DNA of 64,000 nucleotides from Paenibacillus spiritus (GTDB taxonomy: Bacteria; Bacillota; Bacilli; Paenibacillales; Paenibacillaceae), in assembly GCF_008710135.1 (NCBI RefSeq), contig NZ_VYKK01000028.1, positions 1 to 64,000 of the forward strand, in the 5' to 3' direction. Both the position numbers and the translations under genes were made by a program. A model generated the notes under the pieces. It had not been told where the DNA came from, made no database searches, and saw only the letters and a list, made by a program, of their open reading frames with translations. Of this stretch, positions 26,353 through 36,474 are shown one piece after another. How positions within the stretch are numbered: the stretch's first letter is position 1; every line of letters begins with the position of its first letter.

Positions 26353-29352
26353 CTATGCCGCCTTCTGTACATTCTGCCGGCGCTGGCGCGCCGCCTTGCG
26401 GAAATGCAGCAGCTCGTAGATGACCGGCACGACGACCAGCGTCAGCACCGTCGCGGCCGTCAGCCCGCCGACAACGACGATGGCCAGGCTCTGCGAGACA
26501 ATGCTTCCCTGCTCGGAGTGGCCGAAGAGCAGCGGCACCATCGCGCAGATGGTGGCGACAGCCGTCATCAGGATCGGCCGCATCCGCGTGCCGGCGGCTT
26601 CCAGCAGCGATTCGCGGATGCTCATCGAGTCCTCGTTGTGCTTGACGCGGTCGATCAGCACGATCGCGTTGGTCACTACGATGCCGATCAGCATCAGGGC
26701 TCCGAAGAGCGCGGTGAAATCCGGCGTTGTTCCGGAGATCAGCAACGCAATGACGGCGCCGATTGCCGCCAGCGGCAGCGAGAACATGATGGCCAGCGGA
26801 GCGCGCAGGGTACGGAAGGTCAGGACCATAATGAGGTAGACCAGGCCGATTGACAGCAGCGCCGTCATGCCAAGGTCGGCAAAGTCTCCGCTCTGTTCTG
26901 CCGAGGCGCCGCCCGCGTACAGCTTGACGCCATCCGGAGTCTTGATATCCTTCGTCTTGGCGGCAATGTCCTTGCCGATCTCCGAGACACGCTTCGGATC
27001 GACATCGGCTGTAATCCGGATGTACGGCTTGCCGTCCTTGTGATAGAGCATCGCCGGCTGGCGGGTGGTTTCAAGCTCGGCGATTTCGCCGATCTTCTTC
27101 GGACCCTGCGCCGTCAGAATGGTCAGGTTCCGCAGGTCGCTCTCCGTCTTCGGCGCAGAGGACGGCGCCAGCACCACTTTGGATGGCGCTCCGTTCAGAT
27201 CGATCTCTCCGAGAGGGATCGGGTTGAGCACCGCCGCCAGCTGTTGGGAAATCTCCTGGCCGCCGGAGACGGCCGGGTCGATTTTGAAGGCAAAGACCGG
27301 CTTCGTATCATCCATATTGCTCGTAATCTTGCGGATGCCTTCCACCGGCTGAATCGCCTTCTGAACTTCGGCTGCTACCGGCTTCAGCGTCTCCAGATCA
27401 TCGCCGACAATGTCGATATACTCGGTCGCGCCGGACGAGCCCATCAGACTCATCTCGCTGACCGAGAGAACCGCTCCCTTATAGTCGCCGGCCAGACTCT
27501 CAATATGGTCGATCAGCGCCTGGGCATTGGTGCCCTTCTTGATAACAATCGTATAATCGACCAGCGCGGTTGATGAGACGCTGCCCCACTTGGCCATATC
27601 GGCGCTGTTGCCCGACTGCATGACGACATCCCCGGTCTGCGGCTGCTTGATAAGCTCCGCCTCCAGCTGCTTGCCCCGCTCCAGCACTTCGGCAACCGGC
27701 TTGTCGTTCGGATACTTGAGCTGGACCGATACATAGCTGGCGTCGGAAGCGTCCAGCGCGGCTTTCGGCATCGTGACGTAGGCGGCGATCGACCCGATCA
27801 GCACCACCGTTCCGAGCGTCAGCGAGACCCATTTATGGCTCAGGTTCCAGTTCAGGAACCGCAGGAACGAGCGCGAAGGCTTATGCTCCCGGAGCCCGCC
27901 TTTGCGCAGCAAGCCCGAACCAAGCAGCGGCACCACCGTCAGGGCGACCACGAGCGAAGTCAGCAGCGAGTAGGTAACGGTGAGGGCGAACGGCAGGAGA
28001 AAAGCCTGAAGGCTGCCCCGCAGCAGACCCATCGGCAGGAATACCGCCACCGTTGCAATCGTGGACGATGTAATGGCTGCCGCTACTTCCTTGGTCGCCG
28101 AGACAATCATGTCTACAGAGAAGGCTTCCCTCTGAAGCCGCCGGTAAATATTCTCGATGACGACGATACTGTCGTCTACCAGACGGCCGACCGCTACAGC
28201 CACGCCGCCCAGCGTGATGATATTCAGCGTAATGCCCGACAGATCGAGCAGATAGAGCGTGACGGCCAGCGACAGCGGAATCGAGACCGCTGTAATCAGC
28301 GTCGCCCGCACATTGCGCAGGAAGATCAGGATGACGATCGTGGCGAACAGCGCGCCGAGCAGCACTTCGCGCATCATGCTGTTGACCGAATCGACGACCA
28401 TATCCGAGGTACTGAATATCACTTCCACATGAGCGCCTTTGACGCTCTTGCTCAGTTCTTTGGCCTTATCGGCCACTTTGCTTCCGACGTCCGCCGCATT
28501 GGCGCCCGCTTCCTTCGTTACGCTTGCAACCAGCACGTCCCGGCCGTTCGAGCGGCTGACGCTCTCCTGGTCGTGCCGCACTTCAACGGCGGCTACCGAG
28601 CCCAGCGTGACGCCGTCTGCGACCGGCAGCCGCTTCAGCGTCTCCACGCTGTCGATCCGGGCCGTTACGTTCACGCTGCCCGTCTCTCCGGCGATCGTCT
28701 GCTCGCCGATGGATGCCGAGACGCTGCGCCCTTGGAGAACGCCCATGATCTGCGGCAGCGATACGCCGCTGGCGGCCATCTTGGCCGGGTCCATCCGGAC
28801 GTTCACCACCGGGGCGCTCCGGCCGTAAAGGGCCACATTCGCAACCCCGTCGATATCCTCCAGCGCCGGAAGAATCTCTTTCTCCACCTTCTGCAAGGCC
28901 TGCTCCGTCAGTCCCTCGTCGAAGGCCATGGTCAACTGCGAGACCGGAATCATGGAAGTATTCAGCTGAACCACAAACGGCTTCATGACCCCCTCGGGGA
29001 ATGTCAGCGCATCGACGGCCTTCTGCACATCCTGGGACGCCGCTTTCATGTCCGTCTTGCCGTCGAAGTTCAGATTGATCTGCGAGTAACCGTCCCCTGT
29101 CGTCGACAGGATGCCCGTCTTGCCTTTGACAGCCGATACCGCCGATTCAATCGGCCCGGTTACCCGTTCCTCCATTGCCGCCGTATCCTGCCCGGGTCCG
29201 AGTACGGTTACCGTCACCTGCGGATTGTCCGCCTCCGGCATAAATTCCATCGGCAGCTTGAAGTAGCTCATCACCCCTGCAATTAGTGCGATGACGATAA
29301 GCAGCCCGGCCGCCGCCCTGTTCCTGAATGTCCACCTCGTTAATCGTTCCAC
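26353..29352 (-). CDS. RND-superfamily efflux transporter (AcrB/SwrC type)
   Basis: About 999 residues, the usual length. A GTG start (MERLTRWTF) follows AAGGAGAG at 8 bases. It shows the RND plan: TM1 near residue 12, a large porter domain (MPEADNPQVTVTVLGPGQD), TM2-6 with GGVAVAVGRLVDDSIVVIENI carrying the proton-relay acidic residues of TM4, a second porter domain, and TM8-12 (GIVVTNAIVLIDR, motif GHSEQGSIVSQSLAIVVVGG). In Bacillus the homologue SwrC exports surfactin-like lipopeptides; the substrate here is unknown. No membrane-fusion partner is adjacent. Confidence 0.9.
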   Translation of the reverse strand: MERLTRWTFRNRAAAGLLIVIALIAGVMSYFKLPMEFMPEADNPQVTVTVLGPGQDTAAMEERVTGPIESAVSAVKGKTGILSTTGDGYSQINLNFDGKTDMKAASQDVQKAVDALTFPEGVMKPFVVQLNTSMIPVSQLTMAFDEGLTEQALQKVEKEILPALEDIDGVANVALYGRSAPVVNVRMDPAKMAASGVSLPQIMGVLQGRSVSASIGEQTIAGETGSVNVTARIDSVETLKRLPVADGVTLGSVAAVEVRHDQESVSRSNGRDVLVASVTKEAGANAADVGSKVADKAKELSKSVKGAHVEVIFSTSDMVVDSVNSMMREVLLGALFATIVILIFLRNVRATLITAVSIPLSLAVTLYLLDLSGITLNIITLGGVAVAVGRLVDDSIVVIENIYRRLQREAFSVDMIVSATKEVAAAITSSTIATVAVFLPMGLLRGSLQAFLLPFALTVTYSLLTSLVVALTVVPLLGSGLLRKGGLREHKPSRSFLRFLNWNLSHKWVSLTLGTVVLIGSIAAYVTMPKAALDASDASYVSVQLKYPNDKPVAEVLERGKQLEAELIKQPQTGDVVMQSGNSADMAKWGSVSSTALVDYTIVIKKGTNAQALIDHIESLAGDYKGAVLSVSEMSLMGSSGATEYIDIVGDDLETLKPVAAEVQKAIQPVEGIRKITSNMDDTKPVFAFKIDPAVSGGQEISQQLAAVLNPIPLGEIDLNGAPSKVVLAPSSAPKTESDLRNLTILTAQGPKKIGEIAELETTRQPAMLYHKDGKPYIRITADVDPKRVSEIGKDIAAKTKDIKTPDGVKLYAGGASAEQSGDFADLGMTALLSIGLVYLIMVLTFRTLRAPLAIMFSLPLAAIGAVIALLISGTTPDFTALFGALMLIGIVVTNAIVLIDRVKHNEDSMSIRESLLEAAGTRMRPILMTAVATICAMVPLLFGHSEQGSIVSQSLAIVVVGGLTAATVLTLVVVPVIYELLHFRKAARQRRQNVQKAA

Positions 29353-29643
29353 TTGCCAATCTCTCCTTCCACTCCCCAATAATTTGCGGTCGTTCTCTGG
29401 CTGTATTTCTTCTATGTATGGTTCCCGTGCTTTCCAGTGTAGGGCCTGGAGCAGAGAGAAGGAACCGACCAGCGAACGGTTTTGCGGCTCGGTCTTAAGG
29501 CGGAGGCCGGCGCCAAATCAGGAAAAATTGTGAAGCGTCCCACGATTTTGTCCCGCTGTCAATATCCTGCCTGGACCTGCCGGGTGCGTCTCCGGCGTCC
29601 TATAATTTTCAACAGGTATGACCACTTAAAGGAGTGTTAAACG

Positions 29644-30825
29644 ATGAAGAAACTTCAACTGGCGCTGGCCGCCCTGCTGCTGTCCGGAGCTTGCGCCCTT
29701 CCCGCCTCTCCCGCTTCAGCCGCATCCAAGCCGATTACCGTTCAGATCGATCAGAAGGCGCTCTCTTTCGGAGACTTGACCCCGGTTCAGCAAGAAGGAA
29801 CGGTCCTGGTCCCGATGCGCGCGCTGTTCCAGAAATACGGAGCCCAGGCTTCGCTTGACGCCAAGACCGGCGTCATTACCGGCGCCAAGAACGGACTGCG
29901 CATCCAGCTTCAGCTCGGCAGCAAGCGGGCCACAATCAACGGACAAGCTGTTCAGCTCTCCCTTGCCCCGCAGAAGATTAACGGAACCGTCTATGTACCG
30001 CTCCGCCTGATCGGAGAAGCGTTCGGCTGCTCGGTTGCCTGGAATGCCAAGAGCGGTATGGTGTCGATTACAAGCCCCGCCGATCCTTCCGGCATCAAGA
30101 CGCTGCTCAGCCAATACGTCGAATATTCCAATACGGAGAACCTGGAGGGCTTCATGAGCCTGTTCACCTCCGATTCTCCTCTGAACGTACCAGCGGTACG
30201 GAGCCAGATTCAGGCAGCACTGGCGGCTTCCGACATGAAGACAGCCGTGGAACAAGCCTCCATCCTGAAGCTTCAGGGCAATGACGCCATTGTGCAGACG
30301 GTGGAGAGCACCTCTCACATCAGCGGACCCTACGAACCGGACCAGCGTTCCTCCAATACCTATCATCTGATCTACGCCAAGGACAACTGGCGGATCCGCG
30401 ATGTAACCATCAACGGCGTTCAGTACCTGCTCTCCGACGCACAGCGCAATGTTCAATTGACCGTTCCCGCAGAGGATGCAGAAGCGGTTCAGACTGTTCT
30501 GAAGAACTATTATGATTATGCCGCTAAGAAACAGGCAGACGCGCTGTTCGGTCTGTTCGAGAAGGAGCCCCAGGCTTCGGAGCAGGCCGGTTATACCCAG
30601 GCTTTTCAGAACTATGATCTCGCCTATACTGTGGAGAACAGCCGCATCATCGCTTACTCCGGCAAAGAATGCGCACTGCTCTTCAACGTCGCCATCCGGA
30701 AAGTCAAGGGTTCGGATTATAAGGACAACCGGAATGAAATCGTCTTCCGCATGGTGAAGAATGCCGACGGGCAGTGGAAGATCGGCGGAACGTTCGTTAT
30801 CGGCTCGACCCCGCTCAACCCCTGA
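29644..30825 (+). CDS. Secreted copper-amine-oxidase-N-domain protein (first copy)
   Basis: 393 residues with a signal peptide (MKKLQLALAALLLSGACALP). A copper amine oxidase N-terminal-like domain (PF07833; about residues 30-145, with VPMRALFQKYG and VYVPLRLIGEAFG) is followed by two NTF2/SnoaL-like repeats (about residues 150-270 and 280-390). The PF07833 domain is a frequent envelope module in Paenibacillus, not an oxidase. AAAGGAG precedes the ATG and a TATAAT lies at 29601-29606 without a clear -35. Its function is unknown; a paralogue follows. Confidence 0.75.
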   Translation: MKKLQLALAALLLSGACALPASPASAASKPITVQIDQKALSFGDLTPVQQEGTVLVPMRALFQKYGAQASLDAKTGVITGAKNGLRIQLQLGSKRATINGQAVQLSLAPQKINGTVYVPLRLIGEAFGCSVAWNAKSGMVSITSPADPSGIKTLLSQYVEYSNTENLEGFMSLFTSDSPLNVPAVRSQIQAALAASDMKTAVEQASILKLQGNDAIVQTVESTSHISGPYEPDQRSSNTYHLIYAKDNWRIRDVTINGVQYLLSDAQRNVQLTVPAEDAEAVQTVLKNYYDYAAKKQADALFGLFEKEPQASEQAGYTQAFQNYDLAYTVENSRIIAYSGKECALLFNVAIRKVKGSDYKDNRNEIVFRMVKNADGQWKIGGTFVIGSTPLNP

Positions 30826-30916
30826 GAAGGCGGTGCACAGGCCCTTGCCGTTTCGGAATGATGCAGGATGGTGAATATTTCCTGAAAGTCATTCTTTGAC
30901 AAGGAGAGCTGTGATG

Positions 30917-32098
30917 ATGAAAAAAACCCAAGCTGCGCTCGCCGCGCTGCTGCTGTCGGGAGCCATTGCGCTGCCCGCCGGAGCCGCGCCCGCTGCGCCC
31001 ATTCTGATCCAGGTGGACGGCCAGTTGTTGGAGCTGGCCGGACGAAATCCGGTAGAGTCGAACGGAACCGTATTTGTACCGCTTCGTCCTGTTCTGCAGA
31101 AGCTCGGCATTCAGGTCACCTACGACCTGGCTACCGGAGCAATCCGCGGCAGCAAAGGCACCCAGACCTTCAAGCTCCAGATCGGCAGTACCCAGGGAAC
31201 CGTGAACGGCCAGGTCCGGGAACTGGCCGCTGCTCCCCGATCCATCAAGGGAGCCGTCTATGTCCCCGCCTCTTTCATCAGTGAAACCTGGGGCGGCCGG
31301 GTAGAATGGGATGCCGAAGACCGAGCGGTTCTGATCACCTCGGCGGATACGGCGAAGGCGGAACCGGAGATGAAGGCGTTCTTCGAGAAGTACGCCGGCG
31401 CGGTGAACCGGAATGACTTTGACGCCATTCTCTCCCTGTTCGTTCCCGGCTCCGATCTCGCCCGGGCGCTGACCGCGAAGCGGGAAGAAGTGACCGCGAA
31501 CGGACAGCAGTTGAAGCTGGAACAGGCTCACATTGTCCGTGCGGAGGCCAATGAAATTATCGTCCATACGATTGAGTACACGCATATTACCAGCGGGCCG
31601 TTCAAGCCGGACAGCCGGTCGGAGAATACGTACCGGATTGTCCGGCAGGGAGATCAGGGCTGGGCAATTGCCAATGCCCAGATTACCGGTATCCAGTACC
31701 TGGTCTCCGATGAACAGCTTCAAGCTTCCGTGACCGTCCCCGAAGCTGACCAGAAGGCCATCGCTCAGCAGTTGAAGGCTAATTTCGATGCGGCCAACGC
31801 GGAAGATCTGACCGCTTTCCTGGCGACCGTGGACGCAAGCAGCGCCGACCTGGAGCAGATGAAGCAGAAGTACAGCAACCTGTTCCGGACGTATGATATT
31901 ACGTACAGCCTGGAAACGGCCAAAATCATCTCCTACGACGGAACCAACGCGGCCGTCTATGCGATCCAGACCGCCAAGAAGCGGAAGGGTCCGGCCTTCG
32001 AGGACAACCGGGCCGCGACGGTAACAACCGTCAAGAAGAATGCAGCCGGCGAATGGAAGCTGCTCCAGACCTATGTGCTGGACGCCGAGAAGCTGTAA
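30917..32098 (+). CDS. Secreted copper-amine-oxidase-N-domain protein (second copy)
   Basis: About 393 residues. The architecture is the same as in the preceding gene: signal peptide (MKKTQAALAALLLSGAIALP), a copper amine oxidase N-like domain (VPLRPVLQKLG and VYVPASFISETWG), then two NTF2-like repeats ending EWKLLQTYVL. The two proteins are clearly paralogous over their whole length, pointing to tandem duplication. The ATG at 30917 is preferred over ones 3 bases or more upstream because AAGGAGAG then sits 8 bases away. A terminator follows 17 bases after the stop. Function unknown. Confidence 0.75.
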   Translation: MKKTQAALAALLLSGAIALPAGAAPAAPILIQVDGQLLELAGRNPVESNGTVFVPLRPVLQKLGIQVTYDLATGAIRGSKGTQTFKLQIGSTQGTVNGQVRELAAAPRSIKGAVYVPASFISETWGGRVEWDAEDRAVLITSADTAKAEPEMKAFFEKYAGAVNRNDFDAILSLFVPGSDLARALTAKREEVTANGQQLKLEQAHIVRAEANEIIVHTIEYTHITSGPFKPDSRSENTYRIVRQGDQGWAIANAQITGIQYLVSDEQLQASVTVPEADQKAIAQQLKANFDAANAEDLTAFLATVDASSADLEQMKQKYSNLFRTYDITYSLETAKIISYDGTNAAVYAIQTAKKRKGPAFEDNRAATVTTVKKNAAGEWKLLQTYVLDAEKL

Positions 32099-32115
32099 CC
32101 GGCATAACGAACACC

Positions 32116-32155
32116 AGGGTACCCGGCCAGCCGCTCAAGCGGTGCCGGGTACCCT
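32116..32155. terminator. Bidirectional terminator
   Basis: Twelve-base perfect inverted repeat (32116-32127 with 32144-32155) between the convergent paralogue gene and the antiporter gene; suited to both strands. Confidence 0.75.
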
Positions 32156-32172
32156 TGTGGTATTTATAAATC

Positions 32173-33363
32173 TTATACTCGGTCTGCCGCAGCCTCTCCT
32201 CCATGCTCCGGCTTCTTGTCGTGCTCGCCTTGGCGGCGGAACATGGCCTTGAGCATCGGCGGTGTCACCAGCGTCGTCACAATCACGGCGATAATGACCG
32301 AGGTGAAGTAATCCTTGGGCAGCAGACCGCTGCTCAGACCCGAGGCGGCGATAATAAGCGCCACCTCTCCGCGCGAGATCATCCCCGAACCGATGGCCAA
32401 GGAAGAACGCCATTTGAATCCGGTCAGCCTGGCGCCCAGACCGCCGCCGATCAGCTTCGTCAGAATTGCAATAACCGACAGCGCGATTACAAAGCCGATC
32501 TGGTCCAGCACCCCGTCAAAGGTAACATTCAGGCCGATGCTGACGAAGAAGACCGGAACAAAGATGCCGTAAGCCAGCGGCGACAGCTTGCGGTCCACCT
32601 TCTTGCGAAGCGGCGTCTGCGCCACGGCGATGCCCGCCGCAAATGCGCCGATAATGCCGGCCATGCCGGTCCATTCGGCAAACCAGGCATAGGCCAGGCA
32701 GACAATCAGCGCTGCCGACAGCGCCGCCTCGGCCACCTTCAACGGCGTGATCCATTTCATGACGCGCGGAACGACGAAGAACGCAGCGGCGATGGCAACG
32801 GCGAAGAACAGCAGTTTTTTGCCGATCAATACGCCGATGGATACGCTCTCCCCCATTCCGAAGAAGCTCGTCAGCAGACCCAGCAGAATGACGACCAGAA
32901 TATCGTCGACGACGGCGGCTCCAAGGATAGTCGAGCCTTCCCGGGAATTCAGCCGGTTCATGTCCTTCAGCACCTGAACCGAGATGCTGACCGAGGTGGC
33001 GCTCAGAATTGTACCGAGGAACAGCGACTCATGCCCATCCAGCCCGAATGCTTCCCCGAGGGCCGTTCCGCCGAAGAAAGGCAGCGCGATGCCCAGCACC
33101 GCTACGGCAAAGGCCGATTTCCAGTTGCGGCGCAGCTGCTCCAGGTCGGTCTCCAGGCCTGCAATGAACATCAGAAGAAGGACACCGATTTCAGACAGTT
33201 CATGAATAAATTCGCCGCTCTCGATCCAGCCCAGCGCAGCCGGGCCGAGCACAATGCCCACAATCAATTCGCCGAGCACGGCCGGCTGTCCGAGGCGTAC
33301 GGAGACATGTCCGGCCATTTTGGTGAAGAAGATAATCAGCAGTAAGGTCAGAATCATTTCCAT
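32173..33363 (-). CDS. CPA2-family cation/proton antiporter
   Basis: 396 residues with about 12 membrane segments. The conserved VVDDILVVILLG stretch carries the paired Asp of the NapA/KefB ion site; LGELIVGIVLGPAALG and GSGMISRGEVALI are further CPA2 markers. There is no RCK/TrkA-N domain at the C-terminus, so it resembles GerN/NapA-type Na+/H+ exchangers more than glutathione-gated Kef channels. AAGGAG precedes the ATG. It stands alone; its ion preference is not decided by the sequence. Confidence 0.85.
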   Translation of the reverse strand: MEMILTLLLIIFFTKMAGHVSVRLGQPAVLGELIVGIVLGPAALGWIESGEFIHELSEIGVLLLMFIAGLETDLEQLRRNWKSAFAVAVLGIALPFFGGTALGEAFGLDGHESLFLGTILSATSVSISVQVLKDMNRLNSREGSTILGAAVVDDILVVILLGLLTSFFGMGESVSIGVLIGKKLLFFAVAIAAAFFVVPRVMKWITPLKVAEAALSAALIVCLAYAWFAEWTGMAGIIGAFAAGIAVAQTPLRKKVDRKLSPLAYGIFVPVFFVSIGLNVTFDGVLDQIGFVIALSVIAILTKLIGGGLGARLTGFKWRSSLAIGSGMISRGEVALIIAASGLSSGLLPKDYFTSVIIAVIVTTLVTPPMLKAMFRRQGEHDKKPEHGGEAAADRV

Positions 33364-33419
33364 GTCGGCATACGCTCCTTCGATTCTAGTATGGCTTCAA
33401 TTGTCCGAAAAAAGACAAA

Positions 33420-33445
33420 GAGGAGCCCTTGGTGACAGGCTCCTC
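33420..33445 (-). terminator. Terminator of the ftsE-to-minJ gene block
   Basis: Eight-base inverted repeat (33420-33427 with 33438-33445). On the minus strand it is followed by TTTGTCTTTTTT, about 85 bases after the minJ-like stop. Confidence 0.65.
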
Positions 33446-33529
33446 CGATAACACTGAATTATTCGGTTTGCATCATACTCTCTTCATTATACCCGAATGA
33501 GGCCCCGCTGCCAAGTTAGCGGGCCGCGC

Positions 33530-34837
33530 CTACGCTTCGGCCGATCCGTGCTCCTGGGCGGCAGGCTCCGCTTCCGTCCGGCCGCGGCGGCGCGCCCCGG
33601 TCCGGAGCGCAACGACGGCCGGCAGGCTGGGCGCCTTCTCCGGCACCGTCACGTCCTCGTCGGGAAGCGGCGCGAGGATGACGCCAAGCTGGTGATGGTC
33701 GCCGTCATAGATCGGCCGCTGCAGGTATTTGCTCTCCCCGGCGGCATTCAGCACCTCCAGCTTGCAGTACGCCGGGTTAAGGCGCAGCGCTTCGTGCAGC
33801 TGCGCCCGTCCGGTCACGGGCATTCCGTTGACCCGGACCAGGATCTCTCCCGGCTGGACGCCCAGCTCGTCGGCCGGGCTTGCCGGCAGCACGGCCATAA
33901 TCTTCAGGCCGTGCTGCGGGTCCACGAAGAAGGGGCTGGACCGGCGCTCCTCGCGGGCGCCGAGCCAGACCAGCCCTTCGTGCAGCAGCAGCGCGGCCAG
34001 CGCCGCCGGCAGCGTGAGCGGGCCCCACCAGGCCGCGCCCAGGCCCAGAACCACCAGGGCGGCGGCGTACAGCAGCAGCCGCCCGAAGACGCGGGCCGCC
34101 TTGACGCGCGGCAGCCGTCCCGTCGTCCAGTCGCTGTAGCCGATGACGACGGGAAGGGAGACCAGCCCCAGGCCGCCGCCCAGCAGCGTCGGCCAGGGCA
34201 GTTCCCCGGCGGCGGAGCCCGCCGGGATCAGCAGGAACAGCGGCACCGGCCAGAAGGCATCCAGCCGGTAGCCGCCGACCGTGCGGCCCCGCTTGCCTTC
34301 CAGGTAGAGCGGGGTCGCGAGGCTTGGACCCTGCAGGCGGGCCAGCAGCGCTTCCGCCAGGTGCAGCAGTCCGGCGAGTACGACGAGCGCCGGAATGTCC
34401 AGGTCCCGGACGGCTTGCAGCAGCTCGCCGCCCCATCCGGGGAGCCGCGCATCCGGGAAGAAGGAGAGTACGAACTGGAGCACGCCGAGCGTTCCGGCCG
34501 CATAAGCGAAGCAGAACGCCCGGACCCGGAGCAGCAGCAGCAGCAGGCTGACGATCCAGATGGCAGCGACGCCCGCAGAGGAGAGCGATATGCCGAGCGC
34601 TGCGCCGGCTGCCGAGACCCCGAGGCCCGCCAGCAGACCGGACCAGAGAGAACGCCACAGCTCCGCGCCGGGGCTGTGCAGCTTCACATGAATCAGCCGC
34701 CGCTCCGCCGCGGTCTGCCGCAAATAATAGAGAAACATAAACAAGACCGCCATATAGTAAAAGGGCTGGATCAGCAAGTCCAGCGCAGCATAGCCCCATT
34801 CCGTCAGCAAGGTATTCCATTCGTTCAAACCGATCAT
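33530..34837 (-). CDS. minJ: MinJ-like polytopic membrane protein with PDZ domain
   Basis: 435 residues. Eight or so membrane segments precede a C-terminal PDZ domain (about residues 310-380, GLKIMAVLPASPADELGVQPGEILVRVNG is its core, split here: SPADELGVQPGE and ILVRVNGMPV). In Bacillus subtilis MinJ bridges DivIVA and MinD to position division, and lies beside ctpB and ftsEX as this gene does. The assignment rests on topology plus synteny. The last 40 residues are low-complexity and charged. It follows ctpB across an intrinsic terminator, so expression may be partly separate. Confidence 0.72.
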   Translation of the reverse strand: MIGLNEWNTLLTEWGYAALDLLIQPFYYMAVLFMFLYYLRQTAAERRLIHVKLHSPGAELWRSLWSGLLAGLGVSAAGAALGISLSSAGVAAIWIVSLLLLLLRVRAFCFAYAAGTLGVLQFVLSFFPDARLPGWGGELLQAVRDLDIPALVVLAGLLHLAEALLARLQGPSLATPLYLEGKRGRTVGGYRLDAFWPVPLFLLIPAGSAAGELPWPTLLGGGLGLVSLPVVIGYSDWTTGRLPRVKAARVFGRLLLYAAALVVLGLGAAWWGPLTLPAALAALLLHEGLVWLGAREERRSSPFFVDPQHGLKIMAVLPASPADELGVQPGEILVRVNGMPVTGRAQLHEALRLNPAYCKLEVLNAAGESKYLQRPIYDGDHHQLGVILAPLPDEDVTVPEKAPSLPAVVALRTGARRRGRTEAEPAAQEHGSAEA

Positions 34838-34874
34838 CAGCTCCTTGGTCCATCAGAGTCGGACTATCGTGCAA

Positions 34875-34904
34875 AAAAAGAAGAAGGCTGAAAGTCAGCC
34901 TTCT
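34875..34904 (-). terminator. Terminator of ctpB
   Basis: Inverted repeat (about 34882-34891 with 34895-34904) starting at the ctpB stop codon, followed on the minus strand by CTTTTTTTGC. A good intrinsic terminator. Confidence 0.8.
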
Positions 34905-36364
34905 TAGGATTTCGACGCCTGCGCCGCAATTTCCTTCCGGATCTCCGCGATTCCCCGGTTGCGCTGGTTGTCGTTCACCGGATTCTGGATCGCCTTGATC
35001 AGCGCCGCTTCCAGCGACTGTGCCGTCTTGGCGTCGATACCTCCGGTTGCCGCAAGCTTAACCGATGCCTGGAACTTCTTGACCGCCGCCTTCGTTCCGG
35101 CGTCGAAGTAGCCGTCCTGGCGGCCGGGCTTGAAGCCGAGGCCCTGGAGCATAATCTGCGCATTCTTGACGTCTTCGCTGTTGCTGTTGTATTGCAGCGT
35201 CTTTGTCTTGTCGATCGGCGCCGCCGAGAAATAGGCCGGCTGAGCCACCGCAATGTCGGGAAGAATGCCTTTCCCGTGAATCCAGCTTCCGTTAGGGGTC
35301 AGCCATTTGGCGATGGTGATCTTCAGCAGACTGCCGTCCCCCAGCTGCTTCTCGAAGCTGGTCTGAACCGTGCCCTTGCCGAAGGAATTCTCGCCGATCA
35401 GCTTGGCCCCTGCCGACTGCTGGAGCGCTCCGGCCAGGATCTCCGAGGCGCTGGCGCTTCCCTTGTTAATCAGCACCGCAACCGGGTACGGTTTGCCCGA
35501 TCCGTTTGATTTGGTCACGTCCCGCTTCTTCTCTTTATCCTCTACCTGAACGACCGTCTTGCCCTTGGGAACGAACTGCTCGGCAATATCAATGACGACC
35601 GGCAGCACGCCGCCGGGGTCGTTCCGGACATCGATGACCAGGCCCTTCATGCCCTGGCTCTCGAGCTTCTTCAGTTCTTCCTTGAAGCGCTCCGCCGTGT
35701 TCATGGAGAACTGGGTGATTTCGATGACGCCGATGCGGTCATCCTCCATCTTGGCGTACACCGTCTCCAGCTTCACATCGTCCCGGACGATATCGAACGT
35801 CAGCGCCTGGCCGGAGCCTGTGCGCTGGACCGCAAGCTTCGCGACGCTGCCCTTCGGGCCCCGGATCTTCGCGACGGCATCGTTCAAATCCATCCCGGTC
35901 AGCGATTCGCCGTTCACCGAGAGGATAATGTCCTTGGCCTTCAGCCCCGCTTTGTCTGCGGGCGAGCCTTTGATCGGGGAGACGATGGTAATCTTCCCGT
36001 TCTCGGAAGACACCTCGGCGCCAATCCCTGTGAAGGAGCCTTCGATGCTCTCTTCGAACTTCTCGGCGGTCTCCTTGGCCATGTAGTTGGAATACGGATC
36101 GCCCAGCGCCTCCATCATTCCGTTAACGGCGCCGTCGATCAGCTTCTCCCGGTCTACCCCGGCGTAATAGTAATCCTCGATCAGATTGATTGCCGTTCCC
36201 AGCTTCTTCGATTCCTTGGAATCCAGTCCGCCGTCTGTAACTGCGGCCGCCGCGGATTGACCCGCTGCCTGTTCCGGGAACAGGCTTCCGGTCGCCGCCA
36301 GCGTCAGCAGACTGCCGAACAGCAGAGCAAATATCACCATAATGGCTGCCGTGCTCTTCTTCAT
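34904..36364 (-). CDS. ctpB: CtpB-type S41 carboxyl-terminal processing protease
   Basis: 486 residues, exported. Signal/anchor segment (residues 7-27), PDZ domain (about 110-195, SPADKAGLKAKDIIL), S41 catalytic core with Ser305 in NKGSASASEIL and Lys330 in GENSFGKGTVQ (25-residue spacing as in the family), and a C-terminal peptidoglycan-binding domain (about 395-450, MLQGLGFKPGRQDGYFD). In Bacillus CtpB takes part in sporulation signalling by cleaving SpoIVFA; here it could also act on division or wall proteins. It lies between the M23 peptidase and minJ genes, each separated by a terminator. Confidence 0.92.
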   Translation of the reverse strand: MKKSTAAIMVIFALLFGSLLTLAATGSLFPEQAAGQSAAAAVTDGGLDSKESKKLGTAINLIEDYYYAGVDREKLIDGAVNGMMEALGDPYSNYMAKETAEKFEESIEGSFTGIGAEVSSENGKITIVSPIKGSPADKAGLKAKDIILSVNGESLTGMDLNDAVAKIRGPKGSVAKLAVQRTGSGQALTFDIVRDDVKLETVYAKMEDDRIGVIEITQFSMNTAERFKEELKKLESQGMKGLVIDVRNDPGGVLPVVIDIAEQFVPKGKTVVQVEDKEKKRDVTKSNGSGKPYPVAVLINKGSASASEILAGALQQSAGAKLIGENSFGKGTVQTSFEKQLGDGSLLKITIAKWLTPNGSWIHGKGILPDIAVAQPAYFSAAPIDKTKTLQYNSNSEDVKNAQIMLQGLGFKPGRQDGYFDAGTKAAVKKFQASVKLAATGGIDAKTAQSLEAALIKAIQNPVNDNQRNRGIAEIRKEIAAQASKS

Positions 36365-36474
36365 GCGGTTTCACCGACCCTTCTTGTCCATTGTCGGGCA
36401 TGTCCAGACACAGCCGCCGCGGCCAGCGCGGACGGTTGTGCCTTCCAGTATATGCCGTTCGGGCGTTTTTATTC

